Shown here: one piece after another, positions 24,059 through 35,700 of the stretch
Layout: every line of letters starts with the position of its first letter
Numbering within the stretch: the stretch's first letter is position 1
From: Trichaptum fuscoviolaceum
Lineage: Eukaryota; Basidiomycota; Agaricomycetes; Hymenochaetales; Trichaptaceae
Length of the DNA: 64,000 nt
Direction of reading: 5' to 3'
Assembly (NCBI GenBank): GCA_910574455.1
Contig: CAJSYZ010000005.1
Location: 3,596,001-3,660,000, forward strand
Made by a program: the position numbers and the translations under genes
Notes under the pieces: generated by a model
The model's database searches: none
What the model was told of the DNA's origin: nothing
What the model saw: only the letters and a program-made list of their open reading frames with translations

Positions 24059-26795
24059 ATGACGGATAGCAAGAAACGTAGAAAAGTGACTGCCAGCGAG
24101 GAATTGAGACGGTTCATCGATATTGAAGCACAGGTAGACAGCGAGGACGACGACATTGATGAGTGGAGCTCCGATGGTGAAGGTTAGTCATCAGCCATGA
24201 ATCTTGCCTGACGCTAATAGTCGCTGTGCAGTATTCCTCGTCGAGGATGAGGCGGATGACGACGTGCGACCATCGAATTTTGCCAGCATGCTTCCTAAAG
24301 GTAAGGAAGACGATTGGGGTTTACAGGAGGCGGAAGATCTTGCGAACCGTTATAAGGCCGGGGAGGCGTCGCTGAAGACAATGAAGGCCAAGCGTGACTT
24401 GCGAGTGAATGAGTACTGGTTGGTCCCTGTACGAGTATGTGGCACTGATTTTCATGTGGAGTGCTAATGCTTATTGAATACGTACGGTAAGGTCGGCGAG
24501 GAGATGGACACAGCGGCGCGTATGAATGACCTTTTGCCGGGGAGTATGGAGGCGTATTACCTCCCGGGATTGAAAGGGAGAGTCTATGTTTCTGCCCCAG
24601 AGGGAAGTAAGGCTTTAGAAACCCTGCGAGAGCGAGTATCGCCGGTGAAGACAGCGTACGTGCATAGGCGATTGTACCGACTCTCTGTGAATGAATCGGA
24701 GGACGTCGAACTTTTCATCGAGGGTCGCGGACAATTAAGGCAAGAATTTGTACAGGGTTCCTGGGTGAAGATTGTGCGCGGCGTGCTGAAAGGTGATATC
24801 GGGCGCGTATACGATTCGGACAAGGAATCAGACATTGTCGATCTGCAAGTTGTTCCCCGCTACTGGAAGGAGAGTTTGGAGGATGAGGAGGAAGCCATGC
24901 TGTTAGAAAGACCTGAACGCGCTCTATTCGACTTCCAGAATTTACCTTTAACTAGTTCTGGACAGGAGGTCGAACTTCGTGAAGGACCGATCCGAGACAC
25001 GTTTTGGACGCAGGACGGTCGCATTTTGTTTAAAAGCGGATTGGAGTTCTTCAGGGTAATGGCACGGCACTACGTCGTACATTATCAACCCACGGCAGAG
25101 GAGGTTGAACTATTCACGCTAGCAGGTGTGGTGACTCGAGTGGAAACAAATCGTGCGTTCCTGAATGCCGGGGATGAGGTATTCGTAAGGTTTGGAGATG
25201 ATATCGATTACAAAGGGCGTGTACGGAGCAGGACAGACAGTATTGCCGACGTGATCGTCGAAGAAGAGTGCTTCGATGACTGGATTCTTAGCGTCTCCGA
25301 GTTTACTTTGGACGAGGTCGAGCGCATACTGGATGTTGGCTGCAACGTTGTTGTGCGTCTAGGAATCTGTAAGGGCGTGGAAGGTGTCGTGGTCGATTCG
25401 GATGGGCCATTCGTAACGATCTTTAGCGCGGAGCGCATGAAACAGGTTTGTTATGCTCTACCTCCTTTACGGTAGAAGCTTCGCTGACGATTTGACAAAG
25501 TGGTGTGTACGCAAGGCGTTCGTTGAGACGATGCCGAGAATTCAAGGGCGTATACCCTTGCAGTCAATGCCTTCCGCGCTGCATGTTGAACTTGGTCGAA
25601 ATCGTCACCGGCTGATGCACAAAATAGTCTTCATTATCGTTCGAAATCGCTTTGGGCGTATCAGAGGTGTCGATGTTAACGAGCGGATATTCTTCGTGGA
25701 AGTCGTTGGAGATGACTACGGAGAATTTAGAGCGAGTGACTTGGTGTCGACGTAAGTGGATCGTGATCCAGTTCACAAGAGTTTCGCGCACTGATGCTTT
25801 ATGTTAGCGAGGACTGGTTGAGGCTGGATCGCGTGGCAGTGCCCAACATCGAAGATGTGAGAAAAAGATTTCGACTGTTTGTTGCACAAGCGAGGAGAGA
25901 GTGGAAGAATACCGAAGGTGTTTCGTACATGGATGATTTGTCAACGGACAACCACGTCGTCTTCATCTCGCACAGTCTGTACAAGACCTTTGGTCATTTC
26001 ATTGGGAGCAATGGCAAGGGCGACGCCTTGCTCAGGGTGCAACATAGTACATCAGTGATCAGTGTCCCTCCGAATCTCGTCATTTCCATGTGAGTCAGTA
26101 GGTATTTGACGCGGAACGTAAATCTTACACTTTACTTGATTTGTGCGATCAGGACCACGTTCAGGCGACTGGATGGAACTTGGCCGGGAAGGCTGAAGTC
26201 GATCATCCAGCGTTTCAAGGAATGTTACATAGATGACAAGCGTCTGAAAGACCCGAGTGAGAGACAAACACGCGTCGTTCAGCGGATAAGCGAAGAACAT
26301 ACGAGAAAGGGAACAGAAGAAGTGAATGTCGGAAGTGAAACTGAGTTGACATCTTTTTTAATGGGCTTGGATACCCTGTCGTTGATGAGGGACTTCCATG
26401 TCGTCTTGCGTTTCAAGGCGGCGTGCATGGAGCCTCGCAATGTGGACGGAAAGGTCGCATGGACGACTACCAGGACAGAGGTGGACGCCAATTGCGGACG
26501 CATTAGGCTTGCGTATAGGACGAAGGAAGGCTCCAGTCTAAGGGAAGAGTTCGTACCGCTTGCTAGCCTCGAACCTTGCCTTCCGAATTTGCGTGACGAC
26601 TGCGCAGTTGTTCTCGGTGGTGAGTTGAAGGGCGCCGTCATTTATCCTTCGCATTCGTGCAAAGGCGAGCAGGGTAGTCGATCAGGTATGTATTGCAAGT
26701 TGTGCAAGTCAGACAAGAAGAGGGAGGCATTACTGTTTGGGAAGGGATCGATAACGAGGATAAGAGCGCTTGCACTCGGCCCTCCATCACAGTGA
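24059..26795 (+). CDS. Divergent Spt5-like protein with NGN-like and several KOW-like domains
   Basis: Exons 24059-24182, 24232-24434, 24492-25445, 25501-25751, 25808-26089 and 26153-26795 give 818 aa, all frames consistent. The N-terminus is basic then acidic (residues 1-60). An NGN-like region (about 105-195) leads into a clear KOW: FVQGSWVKIVRGVLKGDIGR. Further KOW-like segments are GDEVFVRFGDDIDYKGRV (about 336), CNVVVRLGICKGVEGVVVD (about 392), KIVFIIVRNRFGRIRGVD (about 467) and DDCAVVLGGELKGAVIYP (about 750). The layout recalls transcription elongation factor Spt5, but the Ser/Thr-Pro-rich C-terminal repeats are absent and sequence identity looks low. It is unlikely to be the housekeeping SPT5. 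Its place beside a Helitron suggests an accessory role; that is inference. Confidence 0.75.
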
Positions 26796-27420
26796 GGATA
26801 TTAGACTCGTTTTACTCCGTAAAGTATAAGACGTTGTCTGTAATTGCAAGCGGCGACTACGCGTACGAATAACAGCTACGGAATTTCGTGTTTGAAGGTA
26901 GTTGGACCTGTGCACACAGCAGTGAGTACGGCACTGAAATAGTGTCCTTATACCGAGCGACTCTCCGATAAGCATGCTCACCATGTGTGTGCAAGAAGGT
27001 AACTTATCGGGATTCGCAAGAGAAGTGATGCATTTATGCGAGTAGCGTTATGTATGAGGAAACACTAATATACATTGACGGCTTGATAGATACAGATCTA
27101 TATACTTTTGATTGCGTGTACAGGTTTCGTAGACTAATATAATATATGAAGTAAGAAGACAAGGGTATAACTTCATTTGCGTGACAAGAAAGCAGGAAGG
27201 AAAGAAAAACAAGTGATAGCACAGACAGCAATGGTATAACAGTAACAGCGAGGTAACATCGGTAATGGAAGACAGAGCGCGAAAGCAAAATGATCGTGTA
27301 ACACAAAAAACAAAGCGGGTTGGGACATACGACGACTGCGAGTGCGAAGGAGTGGCGAGGAATGTGTCCTTTGTGCGAGCTGGGAAGGAAAGATGGGGAA
27401 GATCGAAGAGGAGACATTAC
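26796..27420. other. Intergenic region, 3' flanks of convergent genes
   Basis: This lies between the Spt5-like stop and the end of the four-helix-bundle gene. A frame on the minus strand (27034-27417) is rich in Leu, Ser and Tyr and looks like translated UTR. It could only be coding if the GTAAGT at 27425-27420 is used as a donor. Nothing else supported. Confidence 0.4.
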
Positions 27421-28151
27421 TTACGTGGGGACCACCTCCATTTGACCCCGCGGCGCCGAGCTCGACTGTCGAGCCAGGTGAGCCATGATGGCTTCCAGCT
27501 TGGCGTCGTGTCTCTCCGTCCACGCGACCATACTTGCGTGGTGTGTGCGCTGCTCCGCGGCGGACTGTTCGTCGCGCGCGTCGCGCACGTACGCGAGTTC
27601 TGCCTATGGAAAAGGCAACGAGGAACAAGTCAGTCGAGGACGCAAACGCGAGATCGTTTCGCGAACACATACGAGCTCCCTACGCTCGAGACTCCCGAGC
27701 TGATCGACCGCGACGTCGCGGGCGTGCTTCAGGATGTTCTTGCGCAAGAAGCACGTCCACCCACCCCAGGATACATATTCCTCATATTCAGCGAGGAAGG
27801 TGTTAACGTCGCCGGCGAGAAGCGCCCACTGCTGCGCGCGGGCGGGATGGACTTGCACGCCCTCGACCCGCGTTAGCAGGGTCTGCGCTTGGATGCGCAA
27901 GCGAGCCACCTTGTCGCGCAATTCCTTGCCTTTCTAATGTGCAGAAACCGATCAGTAAGACAGCCCTCTCTGCAGTGCAGAACACTCACTGTCGCCCTCT
28001 TCCACACGTAGTCAACCCCAGACTTCACGAGTCGCCCGATCTCTGTCGGAGCGACGGCGAGCGCGAGGCGTACGATGAGCTTCAGAAGCTCCAGCACGTC
28101 GTCGCGCAGACGATGTCGGCGAGCGGGAGGTACGACGGCGGCGTTGTCCAT
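27421..28151 (-). CDS. Small all-helical protein, resembles fungal MLKL/HeLo-like N-terminal bundles
   Basis: Exons 28151-27990, 27933-27673 and 27603-27421 give 201 aa in frame. Predicted helices: residues 17-50 (DDVLELLKLIVRLALAVAP...), 56-80 (KELRDKVARLRIQAQTLL), 88-112 (QQWALLAGDVNTFLAEYEEY), 115-140 (CFLRKNILKHARDVA) and a last amphipathic helix. The spacing, a hydrophobic first helix, and Trp/Phe-rich turn after helix 3 recall the four-helix N-terminal adaptor found in many Agaricomycete NLR-like and kinase proteins, here without an attached domain. The similarity is a judgement by eye. The TAA stop lies inside a GTAAGTAA donor, as in the SSB-like gene. An in-frame ATG at 28214 lies in a purine-rich simple repeat and is less likely. 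Confidence 0.55.
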
Positions 28152-28182
28152 GTCGAGAGCGCGAGCGAGAGAGGCTACAGCA

Positions 28183-28218
28183 AGAGAAAGAGAAAGAGAG
28201 AGAGAGAGAGACAAAGAG
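28183..28218. repeat. (AG)n / AAAG-rich simple repeat
   Basis: A purine run made of AGAGAAAG and AGAGAG units directly upstream of the four-helix gene start. It creates a spurious Ser-Leu repeat frame on the minus strand. Confidence 0.8.
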
Positions 28219-29036
28219 AGAAGAGATGAAGGAGGTCAAGATGCGAGAGCAATGCAGCCTTTTAGAATCCCGTGCACCATGTACAGCATGTACGAATGCA
28301 GATAGATGGGCTGCGCTCCTAATATTACAGAAGCAAGATGCTTCTACACTTACTGTTTTGTGCAATGCGAACTTAAAGAGAAATTTTATTGTGGTAGAAA
28401 TGTTGAACTCCGTGCAGTACACGCAATTGAGAAGGTCGCGATCACACAAACGGTGGATCTACTTCAAGAAAGGCACGAGGGACGATTCTATCAGAGTAGA
28501 ATGGTCACATATACAAGACAGAAAGCGAGAATTTGGATATGTTGCCGGATAGAAACATAATTTGACATAGAGTAATTGGAATTAGTTATTGATGTCGATC
28601 CACCGCATGAGACAGTCTAAACGTCTATTACACGTGTACAGGGACGCACAAGGCTCGTATCGTATACTACGTATCTAAGAATGACAAACGGCGCAGGATA
28701 CGCAGGATAAGGACTCTGCTAAATGAGAAGGAGATCGCAGATAGACGACGTCGTCATCAAAGCTGGCAGGAAAGTGCGTGGGAAAGTATTGACGTGAGCA
28801 GAAACAGTCATTGACCGTGCGGCATGACTCAAAGCTTAGGAGGCAATACGGCAGCCAGTGAGCGCGCGACAACGATGATGCGCAGCAACGGCACGGACAC
28901 GGCAAGCACTACGCTGCGGGGCGCAGTGAGTGGGCCAATGGCAACGGGAGAGGCAGAGGATGACGGTGATAGGGGATCGCTTAGTTTGGTAGGCTTAATG
29001 TGTGTCGGGCAAGGGAACGCTATGACGCATTACGGG

Positions 29037-29148
29037 TCTTGAGCCGGATGAGGAAAACTGTACAGTACTTTATCGAAGGTTATGACAAACCGGATCTTGA
29101 GCCGGATGAGGAAAACTGTACAGTACTTTATCGAAGGTTATGACAAAC
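29037..29148. repeat. Tandem duplication, period 58 bp
   Basis: Two copies of a unit beginning TCTTGAGCCGGATGAGG, at 29037-29090 and 29095-29148, are identical over 54 bp. Confidence 0.9.
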
Positions 29149-29209
29149 ACATTACCAGGCGCCTAATGTATTATTGGACTTATTTCCCGGCGACTTGTGA
29201 GTAAAGCTG

Positions 29210-29490
29210 TATAGCCAGTAAGTGGAGTAGTGTAGCCAGTAAGTGGACTAGAGTAACCAGTAAGTGCACTAGAGTACGCAGTAACCAGTTCACGGACTAG
29301 TGTAACCAGTTCACGGACTAGTGTAACCAGTTCACGGACTAGTGTAGCCAGTTCGCGGACTAGTGTATCCCAGTTCGCGGACTAGTGTAGCGAGTTCGCG
29401 GACTAGTGTATCCCAGTTCGCGGACTAGTGTAGCCAGTACGTGGACTTGTGTAGAAAGTACGCGGACCAGTGTAGCCAGTAAGCGGACTT
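29210..29490. repeat. Minisatellite of ~21-bp units
   Basis: About 13 imperfect copies of a unit like GTAACCAGTTCACGGACTAGT, with variants GTAAGTGG, TTCGCGG and TACGCGG in the middle. Units vary by 1-3 bases and are contiguous rather than separated by spacers. Confidence 0.9.
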
Positions 29491-30102
29491 ATGGACTCAC
29501 GGACTTCGGGACGGGTGCGGAGAAACCTCGGACGAAGTAGCAGTTCCCACGGAATTATGATCAGCAAGGCCCAGGGCAAGCCAGGGGATTAGCTACTAAA
29601 TACTTCACCTCCTCATTTATATACCACGAATTACTCATATTTTTACCCGGTACAGTGGTACACTCAGATAATACAAAGAAGCAATAATTTGATGATTAGT
29701 CAAGTTACGGTGCAGAAGGAGGAGCCTCATGTACTGTGTCGGTAGAAGCAGATACATTATTACATATGAACCCCGTATACAAATTGAACAACAATACGTC
29801 GCTGGTGACTCAAAAAATGCAATGTACAAGTAAAAAGATGTCATGACCATAATGGAAGAAAATGTGCTCCAATCCCTCCGCAACCTCTTATCTTCTTTAC
29901 CCACCTCCGCGGGCCGTGCTCGAAGTCAGACTTGATTGAAGCAAGTATATACCAGAGATGTCGATATCCAAATATACAGTGATTTACCGTGGCGAGGGAG
30001 TACACCTCTTACACAGAAGATAGTGCTTGCGTCCAGAAGAATAGTGCAGCAATAATCCAACCCTTGGCGGGGCGAGGTCTAGAGTTTGAATACGTTAGAG
30101 GC

Positions 30103-32770
30103 TTAAGTGAGGCCAGCATCTGTGATATACGATCGAATGATAGCTTCTCCGACTAAACAGCGCTTAATCAGGTTAACACGGTCATAAGATGAATGGTATG
30201 ACTGACCGTTCACAATGATCTTCTGAGTCGCTTTGATGTCCTAAAGATCAGCAAAAAGAGTTTGTCATTGAATAGAGCTATTCCCTTTCCACCGAAAGGC
30301 ACCTACAAGCATAGATGTGAAATGCTGTAGCAGAGAAGTAATTAATCAAAAGATCATGACAAACAAGCACGTTTGTCGGGGCTTACCGCATATAGAGCTC
30401 GCTTTGACACGTCGTTCCGCCGATGCACCTGCAAAAAATGGGCGCGGAAGTATTCTGAGACCTCCTCGTAGTTGTTAGGGCGATCCCCGTAAGATGTGAT
30501 GCTTTTGTGGTAGTATCAATACACACGCAGAAACCCGTGATCAGCTTCCGACCAACAAACAGTAACCGATCCAGTGATGCACTCACTATTTCCGGACTTT
30601 GATTCCAGCAGCTAGTTTTTGCCTCAGCAAATCTGTCTATAGATTGAAAATGAGTGATTAGCATAGTAGTTGAAACAAGACTGTAAGAGAGCAAATACTT
30701 TGTTCAACATGAGGACCAGATGAGTATTTTTAAGCAACTTATTTGAACATATTGCTGTAAAAAGTTGCAAGGAATCATCGATACGATTTGTACGTGGGTC
30801 TTCCTCAAGATACTGCATAACGGAAGTCACGTTGCGACAGTCGCAGCGGGCCGTGTCAGCGGTTACAAAAGGTGTTCACAAGTACATGTCGACTGACCTG
30901 ATCGAAAGCACTGATAGGAGCGAGGAAGATGATTGCGGTGGCTGGGTGGAGAAGAACAACGGAAGATCAATTATCTAAGCCTTGATGGTGCGAAACAAAG
31001 GGCCATAAGAAGCGACAAGGATTATGAGAAGGCAGGGCCGTGAGCCCCCATCACGTCCAGTAGAAGGCGCACCCAAGATGGCACTACATGGTGGCCTTGG
31101 ACATTGATAGCACGGGCCGTAAGGAGGAAAGAGACAACGGAAGATATGCTCGGCTAAGGGGCGCGAGATCTTGGAGGAATTCTTGAAGATTTAGATAGGA
31201 CGTGGCACTCACCATCATCAAAGTATGGTACCCAAGCATGCCTCTACCCGATGTGGCGAAGATCGTCAGAAATCATCGTGGGAATGCTTTCCATAGAAGA
31301 CTTGCCTGGCCCCTCTGCAATAAAGTTAGTTAGCTATCTATCAATGATCACGGATGCACAAGGGTAAACAAAGTATGTAGTGGGAAGCTTTACAACATGA
31401 GGCACAAGGAAGTGATACTCACAGCTCCCCCCACATCATACAGTAGCCAGTTGACGCGTGTTCCACTCAAGCTTATGTCGAAGGAATGTTCCTTCACGCC
31501 CAAGGTTTGGAGTCGGACATTCAGTATATCCTCTATACAACTTGTTAGAGCCAGTCAATGAGTGGTTAGGTTTTATTAACGCACCAGTCAAAGGCAAATA
31601 GTCGGGTTCGGCTATGCGATGCACGTTCTCCATGAAACTAAATAGCATTAGAATATTCTCCCGCCTGCAATATGTACATATGTAAATGCACTCACAATGA
31701 TGCACTTTCTTCCAGCCTGAGCTTCCTGAATTTGAGAAGTGCCTTTACACTCGGGTGATTCCACAGTGCAGCGACTTCTTCCTTCGTTGCCGCGAGCATT
31801 CTCGCGACCAGATCATTCACAGGTGGACCGTTGTTACCGCGGTTTGAACCCGGCCATCGACTCATTGCAGGAGTCACGAGGGTTTGCCAGCCAGCACGGA
31901 CATATACACCCGTGCGCCCACCTGCAACAGTTACGCCACCACTCAAGTCGCTTGCTAATGCATCCTCGACAGCGACGAGGGGGAGAAGCTTCGTTCGTAG
32001 CTGCGCGAGGTCCTCTTGCCATCCACCCTGGACATTGGCATACTGTATTCCACTACCACCGCTTCCTTCTCCGCTTCCACTCCCGCCTCCCAATGCACCG
32101 CCGAAACCTGGATTGGACCCGAAACCGTTCGCCGCCGAACCACCATATGGCTGGGTGGGGGATTCGGGCAGGGCCGGTAGCTTACCGCGTGCGACGCTCG
32201 ACATGGTACTCGTTGGCGGCAGCACAGACGAGAGTTGGGGACGACTCTGGGATGGAGATTGGGAAAACTCGTAGTCAAGCTCCTCGAGAATCATGCGCAC
32301 GGCCTTGATGATGTTGAAGTAGACAACAGGCCTCCAAGCTGGCCGCTCCTTGTCGAGCGTTTGGGAAGCATAGTACAGTTGAAATTGCTTCTGGAGTGTA
32401 GACTTTCCGGACTCGGCTTGACCGAGTAGCATTACTGTTATATTGAAGAATCAGCATTCCTGTCCTTTAGTGAGTCATTACAACTGTAACCTGGCCCATG
32501 ATGCAAACCCGAGGCACTTGGATCCTGAAGAATGGGCTATACTCTACTCACCTTTGACATCTCTTTTCTGGTTCTTTCTTCGCCTTATCAGCTCTCGCTC
32601 CGCCTGAAGTACAACACATTGTATCAGGACGTCGGTTGCCATCGCGTTGCGAACATACAAGCTATACACACCTTGAGTTCTTCGTCGATTTTATTGCTTA
32701 TTCGCTGCGCTTCTGCATCGTCTATGCGGCGGACGGGCTGAAGATCGTTGTAGGGTGTTGCAACGGCCAT
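30103..32770 (-). CDS. Atypical heterotrimeric G-protein alpha subunit with long Gly/Ser insert
   Basis: Fourteen exons (32770-32672, 32603-32552, 32434-31696, 31637-31585, 31532-31423, 31314-31306, 31243-31213, 30941-30898, 30812-30699, 30636-30587, 30501-30387, 30324-30307, 30240-30207, 30152-30103) give 505 aa. P-loop: LLGQAESGKST. Switch I: ILNVRLQTLGV keeps the catalytic Arg. Switch II reads DVGGARGQRHAW, so the catalytic Gln of DVGGQ is Ala. The guanine motif NKTDLL is present, while the TCAT motif is replaced (FTSML). The helical domain holds a ~100-residue Ser/Pro/Gly-rich insert. The start MAVATP lacks a myristoylation Gly, and the C-terminus (ITDAGLT) lacks the Cys of Gi-type tails. 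Membrane anchoring and GTPase cycle probably differ from canonical G-alpha. The 9-nt exon 6 is followed by a GC-AG intron. Confidence 0.92.
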
Positions 32771-35700
32771 GATGGGAGGTGGGGGTTGAAGGAGAAGGAG
32801 AAATGATGGAACGCGGGACGTCGGTTTATTTACTTTTACTTAATAATAATGAGAATACTACACGCCCACGCACAACTCCTCGTGTCCCTCTTCCTCCTCT
32901 GCATGATTCCACCACCAATCGATTCGCAAAAATCACCCCATGGCACTCAGCGCAGAAACACGCCGCAGGCATGCAGGGCTTGTCATAAAAGCGTAGAAAA
33001 CTCGTCAACAAATGTAAGGAATTCGAAACCCATTTGCAAAGCGCGATAGGACCGGATCAAATGAGCCGGGACGGCCGACCTCCGGCTCTGTGTTGTATTT
33101 CGCAAGCACTGTTTCCCTTACAAATCTGATGCGTATCGTAGCTGATACTCCTTACACTCATCTTTCTTGTTCTGCTTCTTGCAAGCTCTCTGGCGCCTGC
33201 TTTTATCATACGTTTCTACCCAGACATATACACTACATGTATATACTAAGCTTTGCATCCTCCTCCCGAACAGGCAAAATCGCGTGGCGAACAGACATCA
33301 AGACGACCCTGAGACCCTTTATGTACATCCAGATCAATCCAACTTCTCCCTTCAATTAAATTCCATATCCCGCCTTGTTATCAACAGCGCCCGCGCATCC
33401 GACGGTTGTCCGGTCAGAAGTAATTTCAGCGGTTGAGGTTCATCAAGGTTAAAGGCAACCAGCGAATCCTCCGACTTGAGCGAAACATTCTCTGTAAAAT
33501 TCCCGATCAGCGCAGTGGTGTTGCTGATCTATCTTTCCCAGAGCACATCGTCAAAAAGCCCGACCTAAAGCTTATCATCACCGAAGTCGACATAGAAGCT
33601 GCATTGCACATCTGCAGAATATCTCATTTCATTTCAATCGATCCACAGCCCGGCGGTCAATTAGAAAAGTGTCGATTTATTGGTAACAGAACGTAAATGT
33701 GTTATCAAACGTAAATCAGATATGTGTGGGATACATATGTATCAGATGTCAAACGTTTCGATCCTTACACATTTGACATGGCTCTTTAACTTCTGCGTTG
33801 TGGCGAAATGGCTGCCGACTTGAGAGACAAGTTCACTCGGTTCATATCCCAATCCTGCCCACTTCAAGTCGCGGCAAGCGCAGATTTCATGTCGGAAAGC
33901 CAAGGGGCATTCAAGCGATCGCCGACACACTGGCAGTAGGATTAGCATGGGTTAGCTAAGCTGGCTTCATGACACGAGTATAATTTAGAGCTGCTCTATT
34001 GCAGATGATCTGTCGTATTTATCAATCCATTCATTATCTTTGACCCTCATCTGCAGGGTCGACTGTGGTGTGTGAAGCTCAGTCGTTGAACACGAGACGC
34101 ATGATGTACATATCCTGAAATCCCCCAACCACATAGTGATTAGCATCAAGTCCAAATTGACTTCAAGTTGCATTCCAGGATGGTCGTTACATCGGTTGAT
34201 GCAGTATCGCATAAGTATGTAGACGCTGTTCGTAGTGTGCAGGCAGACCGGACTGTCAGTCTACGCCGCCGGCTTCCTTCGTAGCAATCGTTGAAACTCA
34301 ACGTATAATTTTCTAGGACTGGCGAAACTGACAAGAAATAGGGCAAAACGGGGACCAGTTAATGGTTGATGCGGGATTCGTGAGCAAAATGCGGGAGAAC
34401 GTGCGATTGCGCCCGCACACTCAGGCTCGTCTTCCGCATATGTGCGTCGGGTAAACATCCTTTTCGGCCTCAGAACGGATCATGTAACGGCCTCAGCGAT
34501 GTCATATTCATATCATGAATACCACTTCGGGACTTCGAGTGTTTCTTCTTTCTCTTTATCAGAACACCTGTACGTTGATTCGAGCACAATACTGAGTATC
34601 AGCACGGGCCTACGGAATATTAGATGACAATCACGTACTTTGTTAGCAACGCAAGCGCTCTTCTCCGTTAAGCAACTTCATAATCATTGGATCTTTGGCC
34701 GGAGATCACTCTAGAATAAGAATGCGATACCTTCGGAGCCCGGAGACAAAGTCAGGAATCGACTGCCATCATCCTCGAAATGATGTGAATACGTCCACGT
34801 AAAGTGAGCATGTGGCGGCATGAGCGGATGGAAGAACTAAAGAAGAGTAATCAGCGTGAATCACGATTTATGTGCTTTGTTTTCTCCATCAGTAGTGAAA
34901 TCCGAAGAACGATGTGAGCAAGTACAATCAACGCGTCCCAAAGGTACGAAAGTGTATGTAACAAATCTGGAAGGCTTGATATTCAGTACTTCGCTGATTG
35001 GAAAAGAAGACTAACAGTTAAGTCCTGATAGCAGGAATTCGGGATGACATCGATCTCGGATCTAGCAAAGAAGTCTTATGACAAAGGTAGCGAGACTATC
35101 GCACTTGCCGAAGAAAAGGAAAGCAGTACCTTTGAGATCAACGAGGAAGGCGCTACCTTGACTATGCATTAGTTGGTGCAGTACGCAAAACGTGAAGACG
35201 AAGAGTTGATCATCGATCTTATCGGAAATCCTAGTTCTCCTCATCCCGAAGAGAAATGGTGTTGGTCATCGATTGCCCGCCCGTTATGGACACCACTCTT
35301 CGAGGTTCTATACTGACTATGCGGGAGGCGGCAGCTCTGGGCCGCCTGATAATGAAGAGATTTAATAGTGGGCAGCAGACATCAGACACAGAACTGACTT
35401 GAGGCGCGACCGAGAACAACCTTACTTACAAGAAAGCCACGGGTGTGCATCTATCATGTCATTGATGGCAATCGTACGGACATCACAGCCATATGTGCAA
35501 AAGTAGTTATACAATGCGTGCAAGGAGCAAGGAGCAGGGAGCAAGGGGAGAGTTATGTTACGAAAAGGACTACGGAGGAAGCAGGAGAAGGTGAGTACAA
35601 AAAACATTTCAGAGAAAGGACCGAAGGCGGGGAAACCCTTCCAGCTTGGAACACGGGTTACACGGCTTGTCATAACTTGAAGCTTCGAATTGGGGCCAAA

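Larger units (their letters stand above)
28219..30102. other. Gene-poor region with tandem repeats
   Basis: No supported gene. It holds the 58-bp tandem duplication and the minisatellite listed separately. Short frames at 28226-28560 and 28824-29042 lack family motifs. It marks the right side of the accessory block. Confidence 0.5.

Noticed and set aside
27034..27417. 127-codon minus-strand frame as an extra exon of the helix-bundle gene
   Set aside because: Its Leu/Ser/Tyr/Cys-rich content looks like translated UTR and the joined product is implausible.
29210..29490. Regular 21-bp repeats resembling a CRISPR-like array
   Set aside because: Units are contiguous, imperfect and have no unique spacers; this is a eukaryotic minisatellite.
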